This document shows positions 1 through 5,529 of a DNA stretch of 5,762 nt, piece by piece. The stretch lies in the NCBI GenBank assembly GCA_003151215.1, contig PLXB01000446.1:260-6021 (forward strand). The letters are read 5' to 3'. The number at the start of each line of letters is the position of its first letter. Within the stretch, counting starts at the first letter, position 1. The stretch comes from Ignavibacteriota bacterium (GTDB taxonomy: Bacteria; Bacteroidota; Kapaibacteriia; Palsa-1295). Made by a program: the position numbers and the translations under genes. The notes beneath the pieces were generated by a model that did no database searches, had not been told where the DNA came from, and saw nothing but the letters and a program-made list of their open reading frames with translations.

Positions 1-2198
1 GGATGGCCGGTGCCGATGGTAAGGTCGCTTGAATCCTTCAAGATATTTGGAAGATTGGCAAGATCCTCGCTATTGGTAAACTCATAATACTTAAAAGATG
101 CAGGCATAATTATTTTCGCCCCGCCTTTTAAGAATATGCCGCCCGAAAGCATAATTCCATCAAGGAGCTTTTTGAAATCTCCGGGTGTCGGGTCGTAATC
201 AATTTCACGTCCGGTCAATCCACGATCTTTGACTTCTGCATTCGGTTCGGAGCCGACAAGTATTCCGGCACAGGACATTTTATTGTAGCGCTTCATATTG
301 TTGTAGTGATCTTCGAACCACCCCGGCATCGTTAGCGCCTGAGCCAGCGGGGGATTGAACCATGTTTCCATGATATAGCCGCGGTTCGGTGTGATGCGAA
401 GGTAATGTGAGATTTGAAGACCTGCATAAGAATTTTGTACATCATCGAATACTGCCGTGATCGGCGAACCGATATTGAATGAAAGACGCTTCCCGGCATT
501 CTTGCCCCCGACTCCTGAACGAATAAGCAATAGGCTTGAAGATACTGCACCAGCAGCAACGACGAATGTTTTGCCTTTTACATCGATCCTTCTGCCGTCG
601 CTTGTTTGAGAGGTTACAGATGTAATGCGTTTTCCGGAAGCATGAAGTTTTGTTGCTTCGCAGCTTGCCAGAATCCTCAGTGCATGTGAGCCATATTGTT
701 GCTGTGTTTCCGGCAGAACGGTATCGAGCATTGAAAGTTTTTTACCATAGGCACAGCCGATATTGCAATAGCCGCAGCCAAGACAATCCTTGATATTCGC
801 ATCGACAATACTCAGTTTATTTGGCGCAGTATCATATCCCATTGCCTTTGTACCTGCTACAAATGCCGCGGCTCCGGGATTGAGCGTCGTGGGATCTTGC
901 TGACGGACACCCATGATATTGCGGATATCGTAGAATGATTTCCATATTCGCTGCGCATCGAGATTCGAATTGATGCCACCTTTATCATTCCACTGATCGA
1001 GAACATAATCAGGCATATCAAAACAGACGGCATTGTTGACGACTGTCGTTCCGCCTACACAACTTCCTTGCAATACCCGGAAACGAAAATCCTTCGATTG
1101 CTGCAATGCGCCATCGGCATAAAGCCGCGACATCATATCCATCTCTTCTTCATTAAATTCAGTGGGATCGACATGATCGCCGCGCTCGATCATCAGCACT
1201 TCTCTGCCCTCGGCGATAAGCCCGCGCGCCATGATCGAAGCGCCTGCGCCGGTGCCGATTATGACAACATCTGCGGAGATGGTGTCTCCGGTAATATCTC
1301 TGCCCGTTAGAACTTGTAAAGGCTTTCGGGGAGGGGGTGGTTTTGCAATCAGTTTTCCAGGCGTATCAGGTCGTTGCGAAAAGGGAACGTAGCCGACAGA
1401 ATCGAATGTGCGTGGATCATTATAATAACCGATATAGCAAAGCTGTTGGCCCATGCGAATCATTGCCTGAGTCAATACTCTTATCGATTCCGGTTGAAGC
1501 TTCAGCGTTTCATCACGGTAAAATCGATTCTTTACAAAATCAAGACGATCTGCGGGATTCATCAATGAAAGCGGAGCTTTCAGCGAAAGCATCGGATAAA
1601 TTTCCAGGACATTCAATGCCAGCGAACATATCCATTTTGTTTTTGCACGGAAAGATGAAAGGTAGCGGTCAACATTATTGGCAATATCTATTGGCGTTAT
1701 CATATCCTGCGTATCGGCGAACATGACCTCGGAAAGAGCGACAAGCGTTCGGAACTGTGCAGGGCTGAGATAGGCAAGCGAGTACTGCGATATATCGGCC
1801 GAAACAAATAATGAGATAAGAATTGCCGTAACAACACCATCGGCGATCGATGATGCGAGAATCAGTGTCGTCGTTGAGAAATTACCGCCCATCAGCGCAT
1901 ACGATGCGCTGGTATCGCCCCAGATAAGTGTCAGGATTCCGGCGATGACGGCAAACGTATTGCCAAGCATGATCACGCGGGTCAGGATGCGGAAACGGCG
2001 GACATTTGCGGCGGCAATGAAGGAGACCAAAGCAAGCACTCCGATCTTCGCCGTCGAGTTTACAATAAAAGGCGGCAGAATGATATGCTTCGATGGCTCG
2101 ATTAAACCTGGAATGACATAGCCGAAAATGGCAAGCGAATAAATGATGCCAAGCCACCAAAGGAAAACCTGCAGTCTGCGCTCTTGCGGTGTGAACAT
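1..2198 (-). CDS. Membrane-anchored GMC-family FAD oxidoreductase, C-terminus cut by window edge
   Basis: The frame is open for 732 codons from ATG 2198-2196 to the window edge, with no stop or frameshift. GGAGGA at 2210-2205 sits 6 nt upstream and fixes the start. Seen: four hydrophobic segments (about residues 12-32, 51-65, 74-94, 108-134); a helical stretch about 140-280 starting LSPAQF; a proline-rich hinge 286-293; a Rossmann FAD motif GTGAGA at 315-320 with E338 placed to bind the adenosine ribose; a GMC-like stretch 376-391 (LQGSCVGGTTVVNNA); cysteines C472-x2-C475-x2-C478-x3-C482; and a second GMC signature region near 549-562 (AGAVSSSLLLIRSG). The last residues GTGH place the probable catalytic histidine at 732. 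Known: GMC enzymes oxidise alcohols, sugars or sterols using FAD; the Cys-rich segment recalls long-chain alcohol oxidases and related bacterial enzymes. Inferred: an inner-membrane alcohol or sterol dehydrogenase. The 140-280 region may be related to gluconate dehydrogenase subunit 3, but this is weak. The substrate is unknown. Confidence 0.9.
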   Translation of the reverse strand, partial: MFTPQERRLQVFLWWLGIIYSLAIFGYVIPGLIEPSKHIILPPFIVNSTAKIGVLALVSFIAAANVRRFRILTRVIMLGNTFAVIAGILTLIWGDTSASYALMGGNFSTTTLILASSIADGVVTAILISLFVSADISQYSLAYLSPAQFRTLVALSEVMFADTQDMITPIDIANNVDRYLSSFRAKTKWICSLALNVLEIYPMLSLKAPLSLMNPADRLDFVKNRFYRDETLKLQPESIRVLTQAMIRMGQQLCYIGYYNDPRTFDSVGYVPFSQRPDTPGKLIAKPPPPRKPLQVLTGRDITGDTISADVVIIGTGAGASIMARGLIAEGREVLMIERGDHVDPTEFNEEEMDMMSRLYADGALQQSKDFRFRVLQGSCVGGTTVVNNAVCFDMPDYVLDQWNDKGGINSNLDAQRIWKSFYDIRNIMGVRQQDPTTLNPGAAAFVAGTKAMGYDTAPNKLSIVDANIKDCLGCGYCNIGCAYGKKLSMLDTVLPETQQQYGSHALRILASCEATKLHASGKRITSVTSQTSDGRRIDVKGKTFVVAAGAVSSSLLLIRSGVGGKNAGKRLSFNIGSPITAVFDDVQNSYAGLQISHYLRITPNRGYIMETWFNPPLAQALTMPGWFEDHYNNMKRYNKMSCAGILVGSEPNAEVKDRGLTGREIDYDPTPGDFKKLLDGIMLSGGIFLKGGAKIIMPASFKYYEFTNSEDLANLPNILKDSSDLTIGTGH

Positions 2199-2204
2199 GA
2201 TACT

Positions 2205-2210
2205 TCCTCC
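2205..2210 (-). promoter_or_regulatory. Shine-Dalgarno site of the GMC oxidoreductase
   Basis: GGAGGA on the minus strand lies 6 nt before ATG 2198-2196. It is the strongest ribosome-binding site in the window and decides the start codon, so that the first membrane helix is included in the protein. Confidence 0.8.
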
Positions 2211-2297
2211 AAAAAAAATGATACTAACTTGGAAAGCTGTCTCTGCTATTTAGATGAACACAAAGGCAAATCAATTTTTGAAATATGCAACTTGAAG

Positions 2298-2329
2298 CAA
2301 ATATAAGGGATTTATTTGTAAAATCCAAA
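2298..2329 (-). promoter_or_regulatory. Bacteroidota-type promoter candidate for the GMC oxidoreductase
   Basis: On the minus strand, TTTG (2329-2326) is followed after 20 nt by TATATTTG (2305-2298). This matches the Bacteroidota housekeeping promoter pattern, a TTTG-like -33 element and TAnnTTTG at -7. Transcription would begin near 2292, giving a leader of about 94 nt before the ATG at 2198, with a GGAGGA ribosome site at its end. The match and spacing are good, but the region is AT-rich and such motifs occur by chance. Confidence 0.5.
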
Positions 2330-2410
2330 TAAAATGGGAAAAGTCTGTAAAATTATCATTAAACTTGACTTTTTCGGGCAATTTCCAGTCCAATGTGGAA
2401 ACCCCTGTCG

Positions 2411-2418
2411 TATATTTG
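2411..2418 (+). promoter_or_regulatory. Possible -7 element of the exbB operon promoter
   Basis: TATATTTG matches the Bacteroidota TAnnTTTG -7 consensus and lies 76 nt before the exbB ATG. No TTG or TTTG -33 element is found 19-21 nt upstream, so support is weak. If used, transcription would start near 2424 and give a leader of about 70 nt. It is the same octamer as the -7 candidate facing the other way at 2305-2298. Confidence 0.3.
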
Positions 2419-2494
2419 TGTTTTAGGGTAGCTCGAAATTTCTTATATTTTTCATTCACCCTGTTTTCTTTTTTTCTATAATTAAGACTATCTT

Positions 2495-3295
2495 ATGAAA
2501 AAGAACTCCGCGTTTGTCGCCATAGTTATTGTTTCGGCTTTTGTGATCGGATATTTGCTTTGGCAATTCGTTCTCGGCGATCCGAGTAATTTTACTGATC
2601 CACTAACGCGTGAACATCCAAGCAAAGGGCTTCTGGGCACGATGTATGTTGGCGGCATGCTTGTTCCTCTGCTTCTGGGGCTTTCTGTAATGATCATTGC
2701 GTTTATTGTCGAGCGGTTGCTTAGTCTGAAGAAGGCAAAAGGCAAGAAGGATCTTGCTTTACTCCTGCCACAGATCGAAAAACTTCTCAATGAAGGAAAG
2801 CTCGATGCCGTAACCGATCTATGCAATCAGCAAAAAGGAACCGTTGCCAATATTATCCGTGCCGGCATAGCCAGATTCAAAGAAGTGCAAAATAGCACTA
2901 CGATGTCTGCCGAACAAAAATTAGATGAGGTGAAGAAAACAATTGACGAAGTAACGATGCTTGAGACTCCGCTTTTAGAGCAGAACTTAGTTATTCTTTC
3001 GACGATCGCCTCGATCTCTACAATGGTAGGGCTTCTTGGTACAGTTATTGGAATGATACGCTCATTCAAAGCTCTTGGAGAAAGCGGTGCCGGATCGAGT
3101 GCTCAACAGCTCTCCGTCGGTATTTCCGAAGCTCTAATTAATACTGCATTGGGTATCGGTGGCGCAATTATTGCCATTGTTGCCTATAACTTCTTTACGA
3201 ATAAAGTTGACAAATTCACATATTTGATCGATGAAGCTTCGCTGAATTTACTTGAAACGATAAAAGTAAGATTTTTGGGAAGGGCAAGTGCTTAA
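2495..3295 (+). CDS. exbB: ExbB/TolQ/MotA-family proton channel protein
   Basis: ExbB forms the inner-membrane pentamer that, with ExbD, conducts protons and energises TonB. The 266-residue protein has four hydrophobic segments: about 7-27, 53-74, 163-186 and 206-234. The first is the extra N-terminal helix common in Bacteroidota ExbB, followed by a short loop (GDPSNF, 28-33) typical of that group. The large cytoplasmic segment 75-160 holds the KQKG-like QQKGTVAN stretch (112-119). The family signature lies in the third helix (GLLGTVIGM, 179-187). The fourth helix has EALINTALG (212-220), whose T217 sits where E. coli ExbB has a conserved pore threonine. It is the first gene of the operon, 28 bp before exbD1. 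No Shine-Dalgarno sequence precedes the ATG; the upstream sequence is T/A-rich. Start chosen because it keeps the complete first helix and the family-typical MKKNSAF beginning. Confidence 0.95.
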   Translation: MKKNSAFVAIVIVSAFVIGYLLWQFVLGDPSNFTDPLTREHPSKGLLGTMYVGGMLVPLLLGLSVMIIAFIVERLLSLKKAKGKKDLALLLPQIEKLLNEGKLDAVTDLCNQQKGTVANIIRAGIARFKEVQNSTTMSAEQKLDEVKKTIDEVTMLETPLLEQNLVILSTIASISTMVGLLGTVIGMIRSFKALGESGAGSSAQQLSVGISEALINTALGIGGAIIAIVAYNFFTNKVDKFTYLIDEASLNLLETIKVRFLGRASA

Positions 3296-3323
3296 TACAA
3301 CTTTCGAAAGAAAAGTATAACAA

Positions 3324-3866
3324 ATGCCAAAAGCAAAAATAAAACGTCACGGATTCCGGATCGATATGACTCCGATGGTGGATGTCGGCTTTCTGCTGCT
3401 TACATTTTTCATGCTGACGGCGAAGTTTAAGTCTTCGAAAGATAACGTCGAAATTAAGCTCCCGGTAGCTCAAGCAGACACGGCGAAACTGCCTGATGTT
3501 AACGTCGTTATATTAACGATTGGTTTATCTCAAGCGCCTGCAGGCGAAGTGCCTGATACACTTCTTTACTTTAGCGACGCTAATGAGAAAGACCGCCCGG
3601 CTATCTATAAAACACTTGGATTAACTGATCCGAAAACGAATGCACCCCTCGGCGACGATGAACTGACAAAAGTCCAACAAGTTACACTTAAGAAATCACA
3701 ACTTGATGCAGTTGTGAAAGCAGCGCGATGGCAAAATCAAAGTCTGCGGTATGCTATTAATGCCGATAAGCGGCTTGGATATGGATATATCGACGACGTA
3801 ATGCGTACGCTGCAAAAGAACGGCGCAACACGGTTTAATCTTGTTACGGTTACACAAGGATTGTAG
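3324..3866 (+). CDS. exbD: ExbD/TolR-family biopolymer transport protein, first paralogue
   Basis: ExbD couples proton flow through the ExbB pore to movement of TonB. This 180-residue protein has a short basic cytoplasmic tail (1-12), one membrane helix (about 14-34) and a periplasmic domain. The signature DMTPMVDVGFLLL (14-26) contains D20, which corresponds to the essential proton-carrying aspartate of ExbD (D25 in E. coli). The periplasmic part ends in the family pattern of a D-x-x-x-x-Y-G-like helix and final strand (NADKRLGYGYIDDVM, 146-160; RFNLVTV, 170-176). At 180 residues it is longer than the usual 130-150; the extra sequence lies about 66-120, between the first strand and the C-terminal subdomain. 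The gene starts 28 bp after exbB with only a weak A/G-rich ribosome site (GAAAGAAAAG). It is not a copy of the second exbD: similarity is largely confined to the membrane helix. Confidence 0.93.
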   Translation: MPKAKIKRHGFRIDMTPMVDVGFLLLTFFMLTAKFKSSKDNVEIKLPVAQADTAKLPDVNVVILTIGLSQAPAGEVPDTLLYFSDANEKDRPAIYKTLGLTDPKTNAPLGDDELTKVQQVTLKKSQLDAVVKAARWQNQSLRYAINADKRLGYGYIDDVMRTLQKNGATRFNLVTVTQGL

Positions 3867-3874
3867 CAGTCGGG

Positions 3875-3908
3875 GATTGAATTTTGCACTATGTGATTGA
3901 ATTTTACA
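3875..3908 (+). repeat. Two-copy direct repeat between the exbD genes
   Basis: GATTGAATTTT occurs at 3875-3885 and again at 3895-3905, exactly 20 bp apart. Extending to 14 bp (3875-3888 and 3895-3908) leaves one mismatch. The repeat fills half of the 66-bp gap between exbD1 and exbD2, the widest gap in the operon, just upstream of the exbD2 ribosome site. It could be a binding site, an RNA element or a local duplication; nothing here tells which. Confidence 0.6.
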
Positions 3909-3932
3909 ATGATCTTATGAGAGGAATGGGTA

Positions 3933-4433
3933 ATGGCTGAAATGGTTGATGCCGGCGGACACGGCAAAAAAGGCAAGAAATCGAAGAAACGAGTTGGTGT
4001 ACGAATGGATATGACGCCCATGGTGGATGTGGCATTCCTTTTGCTCACCTTCTTTATGTTATCTACAACGCTGAGTACTCCGCAAGTAATGGAGATTTCG
4101 CTTCCACCAGATAGTAAAGTTAACATTGAAGTTGCGGAATCGAATCTACTGACGATCAGGGTACGTAAAGATGAGACAGTCTTTTGGAATAAGGGTAAAG
4201 ACGCTCCTCAGAAAATTCCTGCTACCGACGTAGGAAAAATCTTAGAACAGCGCCTTCGCGAAAATCCGAAGATAGCAACCCTTATCAAGATCGATCGTGA
4301 CGCGAAGTACCAGAAACTTGTTGATCTGATCGATGAGCTCAATTTGATTCAGGGAAAGCTTGGCCAAACGGAGAAACGATTCAGTATCGTAACAATGGAT
4401 GCTGACGATAACGCACTTGTAGCAAATTTATAA
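3933..4433 (+). CDS. exbD: ExbD/TolR-family biopolymer transport protein, second paralogue
   Basis: This is the second ExbD subunit of the same Ton motor. The 166-residue protein starts with a lysine-rich cytoplasmic tail (KKGKKSKKR, 12-20), then one membrane helix about 27-46 with the signature DMTPMVDVAFLLL (26-38). D32 is the expected proton-carrying aspartate. The periplasmic domain (about 50-166) has strands near 71-78 (NLLTIRVR) and 115-121 and ends with the usual helix and strand (LVDLIDELN, 129-137; RFSIVTMD, 149-156), slightly extended at the C-terminus. GAGGA at 3921-3925, 7 nt before the ATG, supports the start. It lies 66 bp after exbD1 and 29 bp before tonB. Two different ExbD proteins next to one ExbB are common in Bacteroidota and imply either a mixed ExbD dimer or alternative motors. 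Confidence 0.93.
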   Translation: MAEMVDAGGHGKKGKKSKKRVGVRMDMTPMVDVAFLLLTFFMLSTTLSTPQVMEISLPPDSKVNIEVAESNLLTIRVRKDETVFWNKGKDAPQKIPATDVGKILEQRLRENPKIATLIKIDRDAKYQKLVDLIDELNLIQGKLGQTEKRFSIVTMDADDNALVANL

Positions 4434-4446
4434 AACGTTTTGCAGT

Positions 4447-4453
4447 AAGGAGA
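4447..4453 (+). promoter_or_regulatory. Shine-Dalgarno site of tonB
   Basis: AAGGAGA lies 9 nt before ATG 4463. It supports this start over the internal methionines M11 and M29; M29 would remove the whole cytoplasmic tail. Confidence 0.75.
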
Positions 4454-4462
4454 AATCGAATT

Positions 4463-5224
4463 ATGTCATTAAGCGATCTGACGCTTCGAGGGATGGAGCA
4501 ATATGGAGGGATCGATATTAAGAAAAATGCCCAGAAGAATACCTATATGGGTTTGGCATATTCTATTGCCTTTCACGCTCTTCTGATCTTGCTTTATGTC
4601 GGCTGGACATGGATCACCAGCGAAGACAATAGCAAAGTCCCGCATTTTCGCCGCAAGATTTCAAGCCTTGCTGAGCTTGCGCCACCTCCATCTACTTCGC
4701 AGGATATGGCAACACCTCCCCCTGAAGCTCCGACAATGGATGTTGCCAAGCCCACTTTCGGCATTCCTGTTCCCGTGCCTGATATTCAGGCCCCGAATCA
4801 GACCATGCCAACCAACGATATTCCTATGCCGCCAAGCGATGCTGGTACCGGGCCGGCTGGTCCAGGGGGACCCCCATCTGGTGAGGGCACCGGGCCTGCA
4901 CCCGTTAAAGAGGTAGAAAAAGAGCCGTCACAGGATGAATTTGTTGATGTTACTGAAGAACCCAAACCGACTCAGAACATTCAGGCGATCGTACAATATC
5001 CCGAAACAGCACGCCATGGTGGTTTAGAGGGCAAAGTCACATTTTCCGCCTTGATAGGAAAAGATGGTCGGGTAGAGAAAGTTGCTATTGATAAAGCCGA
5101 TTATGAAGTCTTTAAGCAGCCTGTTATCGACGCAGTAATGAAGGTACGATTCACTCCTGCTAGGCAAAATCAAACTCCTGTTAGAGTTTGGTATACTCAA
5201 ACGGTTAGCTTCAAACTCCATTAA
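4463..5224 (+). CDS. tonB: TonB energy-transducing protein
   Basis: TonB spans the periplasm and passes energy from ExbB/ExbD to outer-membrane TonB-dependent transporters. The 253-residue protein has a 28-residue cytoplasmic N-terminus and one membrane helix (about 29-48). The helix carries the SxxxH motif (S34, H38) that in E. coli TonB is needed for contact with ExbB/ExbD. A proline/glycine-rich periplasmic linker follows (about 72-170), including APPPSTS, TPPPEAP and the near-repeated GTGPAGPGG/GEGTGPAP stretch at 128-146. The C-terminal TonB domain (about 175-252) shows YPETARHGGLEGKV (179-192), then IGKDGRV (198-204) and the final VSFKL strand. AAGGAGA at 4447-4453, 9 nt before the ATG, fixes the start. 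It is the last gene before a strong terminator, so the four motor genes form one unit. Confidence 0.95.
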   Translation: MSLSDLTLRGMEQYGGIDIKKNAQKNTYMGLAYSIAFHALLILLYVGWTWITSEDNSKVPHFRRKISSLAELAPPPSTSQDMATPPPEAPTMDVAKPTFGIPVPVPDIQAPNQTMPTNDIPMPPSDAGTGPAGPGGPPSGEGTGPAPVKEVEKEPSQDEFVDVTEEPKPTQNIQAIVQYPETARHGGLEGKVTFSALIGKDGRVEKVAIDKADYEVFKQPVIDAVMKVRFTPARQNQTPVRVWYTQTVSFKLH

Positions 5225-5240
5225 GAGTATTGTTTATAGG

Positions 5241-5280
5241 AACTACAACCCCGATTATTTTGGGTTGTAGTTTTTTTTTG
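5241..5280 (+). terminator. Rho-independent terminator after tonB
   Basis: A perfect 11-bp stem, AACTACAACCC (5241-5251) paired with GGGTTGTAGTT (5262-5272), encloses a 10-nt loop. It runs directly into nine T residues (5271-5279). It begins 16 nt after the tonB stop codon and should end the exbB-exbD-exbD-tonB transcript, possibly with some read-through into the next genes. Confidence 0.92.
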
Positions 5281-5290
5281 CGTATTTTTG
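5259..5290 (+). promoter_or_regulatory. Possible promoter overlapping the terminator
   Basis: TTTG (5259-5262) and TATTTTTG (5283-5290), 20 nt apart, fit the Bacteroidota -33/-7 pattern, with the same spacing as the candidate before the oxidoreductase. Against it, the sequence is T-rich because of the terminator. A start 5-7 nt downstream would also cut into the ribosome site of the 5308 gene. It could explain transcription of the last two genes beyond the terminator. Confidence 0.25.
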
Positions 5291-5307
5291 GAGAAAGGAA
5301 AACACTT

Positions 5308-5520
5308 ATGAAAATCGCGGCTGTGCTTTTTTTTCTCTTTGGACTGATGGCATTAGGTTTAGGGTTTGCCATGCTCCTCGACAAAACTCTTCTCAATCAG
5401 TTTGATTCAACTGTGAGAACCATTTTCATTGCCTTACTTTTCGTCTATGGGGCTTACAGGCTGTGGACAGCCTTCGGTGCAGTGAAACGGTTCTCTGAAC
5501 GTCGAAATGCCGCTAAATAA
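5308..5520 (+). CDS. Small two-helix membrane protein, function unknown
   Basis: This 70-residue protein is not assigned to a named family here. It consists of two hydrophobic helices (about 3-24 and 38-56) joined by a short polar loop (DKTLLNQFDSTVR, 26-38). A basic C-terminal tail (KRFSERRNAAK, 60-70) suggests by the positive-inside rule that both ends face the cytoplasm. GAGAAAGGA at 5291-5299, 8 nt before the ATG, supports this start. An in-frame upstream TTG at 5230 would translate through the terminator hairpin and is not credible. The stop lies 9 bp before the PstS-like lipoprotein gene, so the two are almost certainly cotranscribed. The position between tonB and a PstS-like gene suggests a supporting role in the Ton motor or in envelope function, but this is inference only. 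Confidence 0.8.
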   Translation: MKIAAVLFFLFGLMALGLGFAMLLDKTLLNQFDSTVRTIFIALLFVYGAYRLWTAFGAVKRFSERRNAAK

Positions 5521-5529
5521 GACAAAGTA

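Larger units (their letters stand above)
2199..2494. other. Divergent intergenic region, AT-rich
   Basis: These 296 bp separate the start codons of two divergently transcribed units, the oxidoreductase and exbB. They hold a good minus-strand promoter candidate (2298-2329), a weaker plus-strand -7 element (2411-2418) and the oxidoreductase ribosome site. I saw no convincing operator palindrome, Fur-box-like inverted repeat, riboswitch or small RNA. A 62-codon minus-strand frame (2459-2271) crosses the region but is judged to be chance. Confidence 0.7.

Noticed and set aside
1068..1726. Plus-strand open frames of 64-129 codons.
   Set aside because: They lie antisense to the oxidoreductase, whose frame shows clear FAD motifs throughout. 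Their products show no coherent domain, so they are shadows.
1882..2160. A minus-strand 92-codon frame, with another at 332-559, in the same strand as the oxidoreductase.
   Set aside because: Both are in another frame of the oxidoreductase gene and carry no motifs. The long frame from 2198 runs through them unbroken, so they are not evidence of a frameshift.
2271..2459. A 62-codon minus-strand open frame inside the divergent intergenic region.
   Set aside because: It has no recognisable domain, no properly spaced ribosome site and AT-rich composition. It also overlaps both promoter candidates. It is most likely a chance frame.
2477..2482. A perfect TATAAT 12 nt before the exbB start.
   Set aside because: No matching -35 element is present at 16-18 nt upstream and the transcript would be almost leaderless, so it is probably chance in an AT-rich tract. 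Not fully excluded.
2199..2494. Possible Fur-type iron regulation of the Ton operon.
   Set aside because: I looked for a GATAATGAT-like inverted repeat in the upstream region and found none that is convincing.
3301..3310. Perfect 10-bp palindrome CTTTCGAAAG between exbB and exbD1.
   Set aside because: It has no loop or T-run and is too short for a convincing operator or terminator. One such palindrome is expected by chance in a few kilobases of searching many lengths.
5230..5307. N-terminal extension of the small membrane protein from a TTG at 5230.
   Set aside because: It would translate the terminator hairpin and lacks a ribosome site. The ATG at 5308 has a good one.
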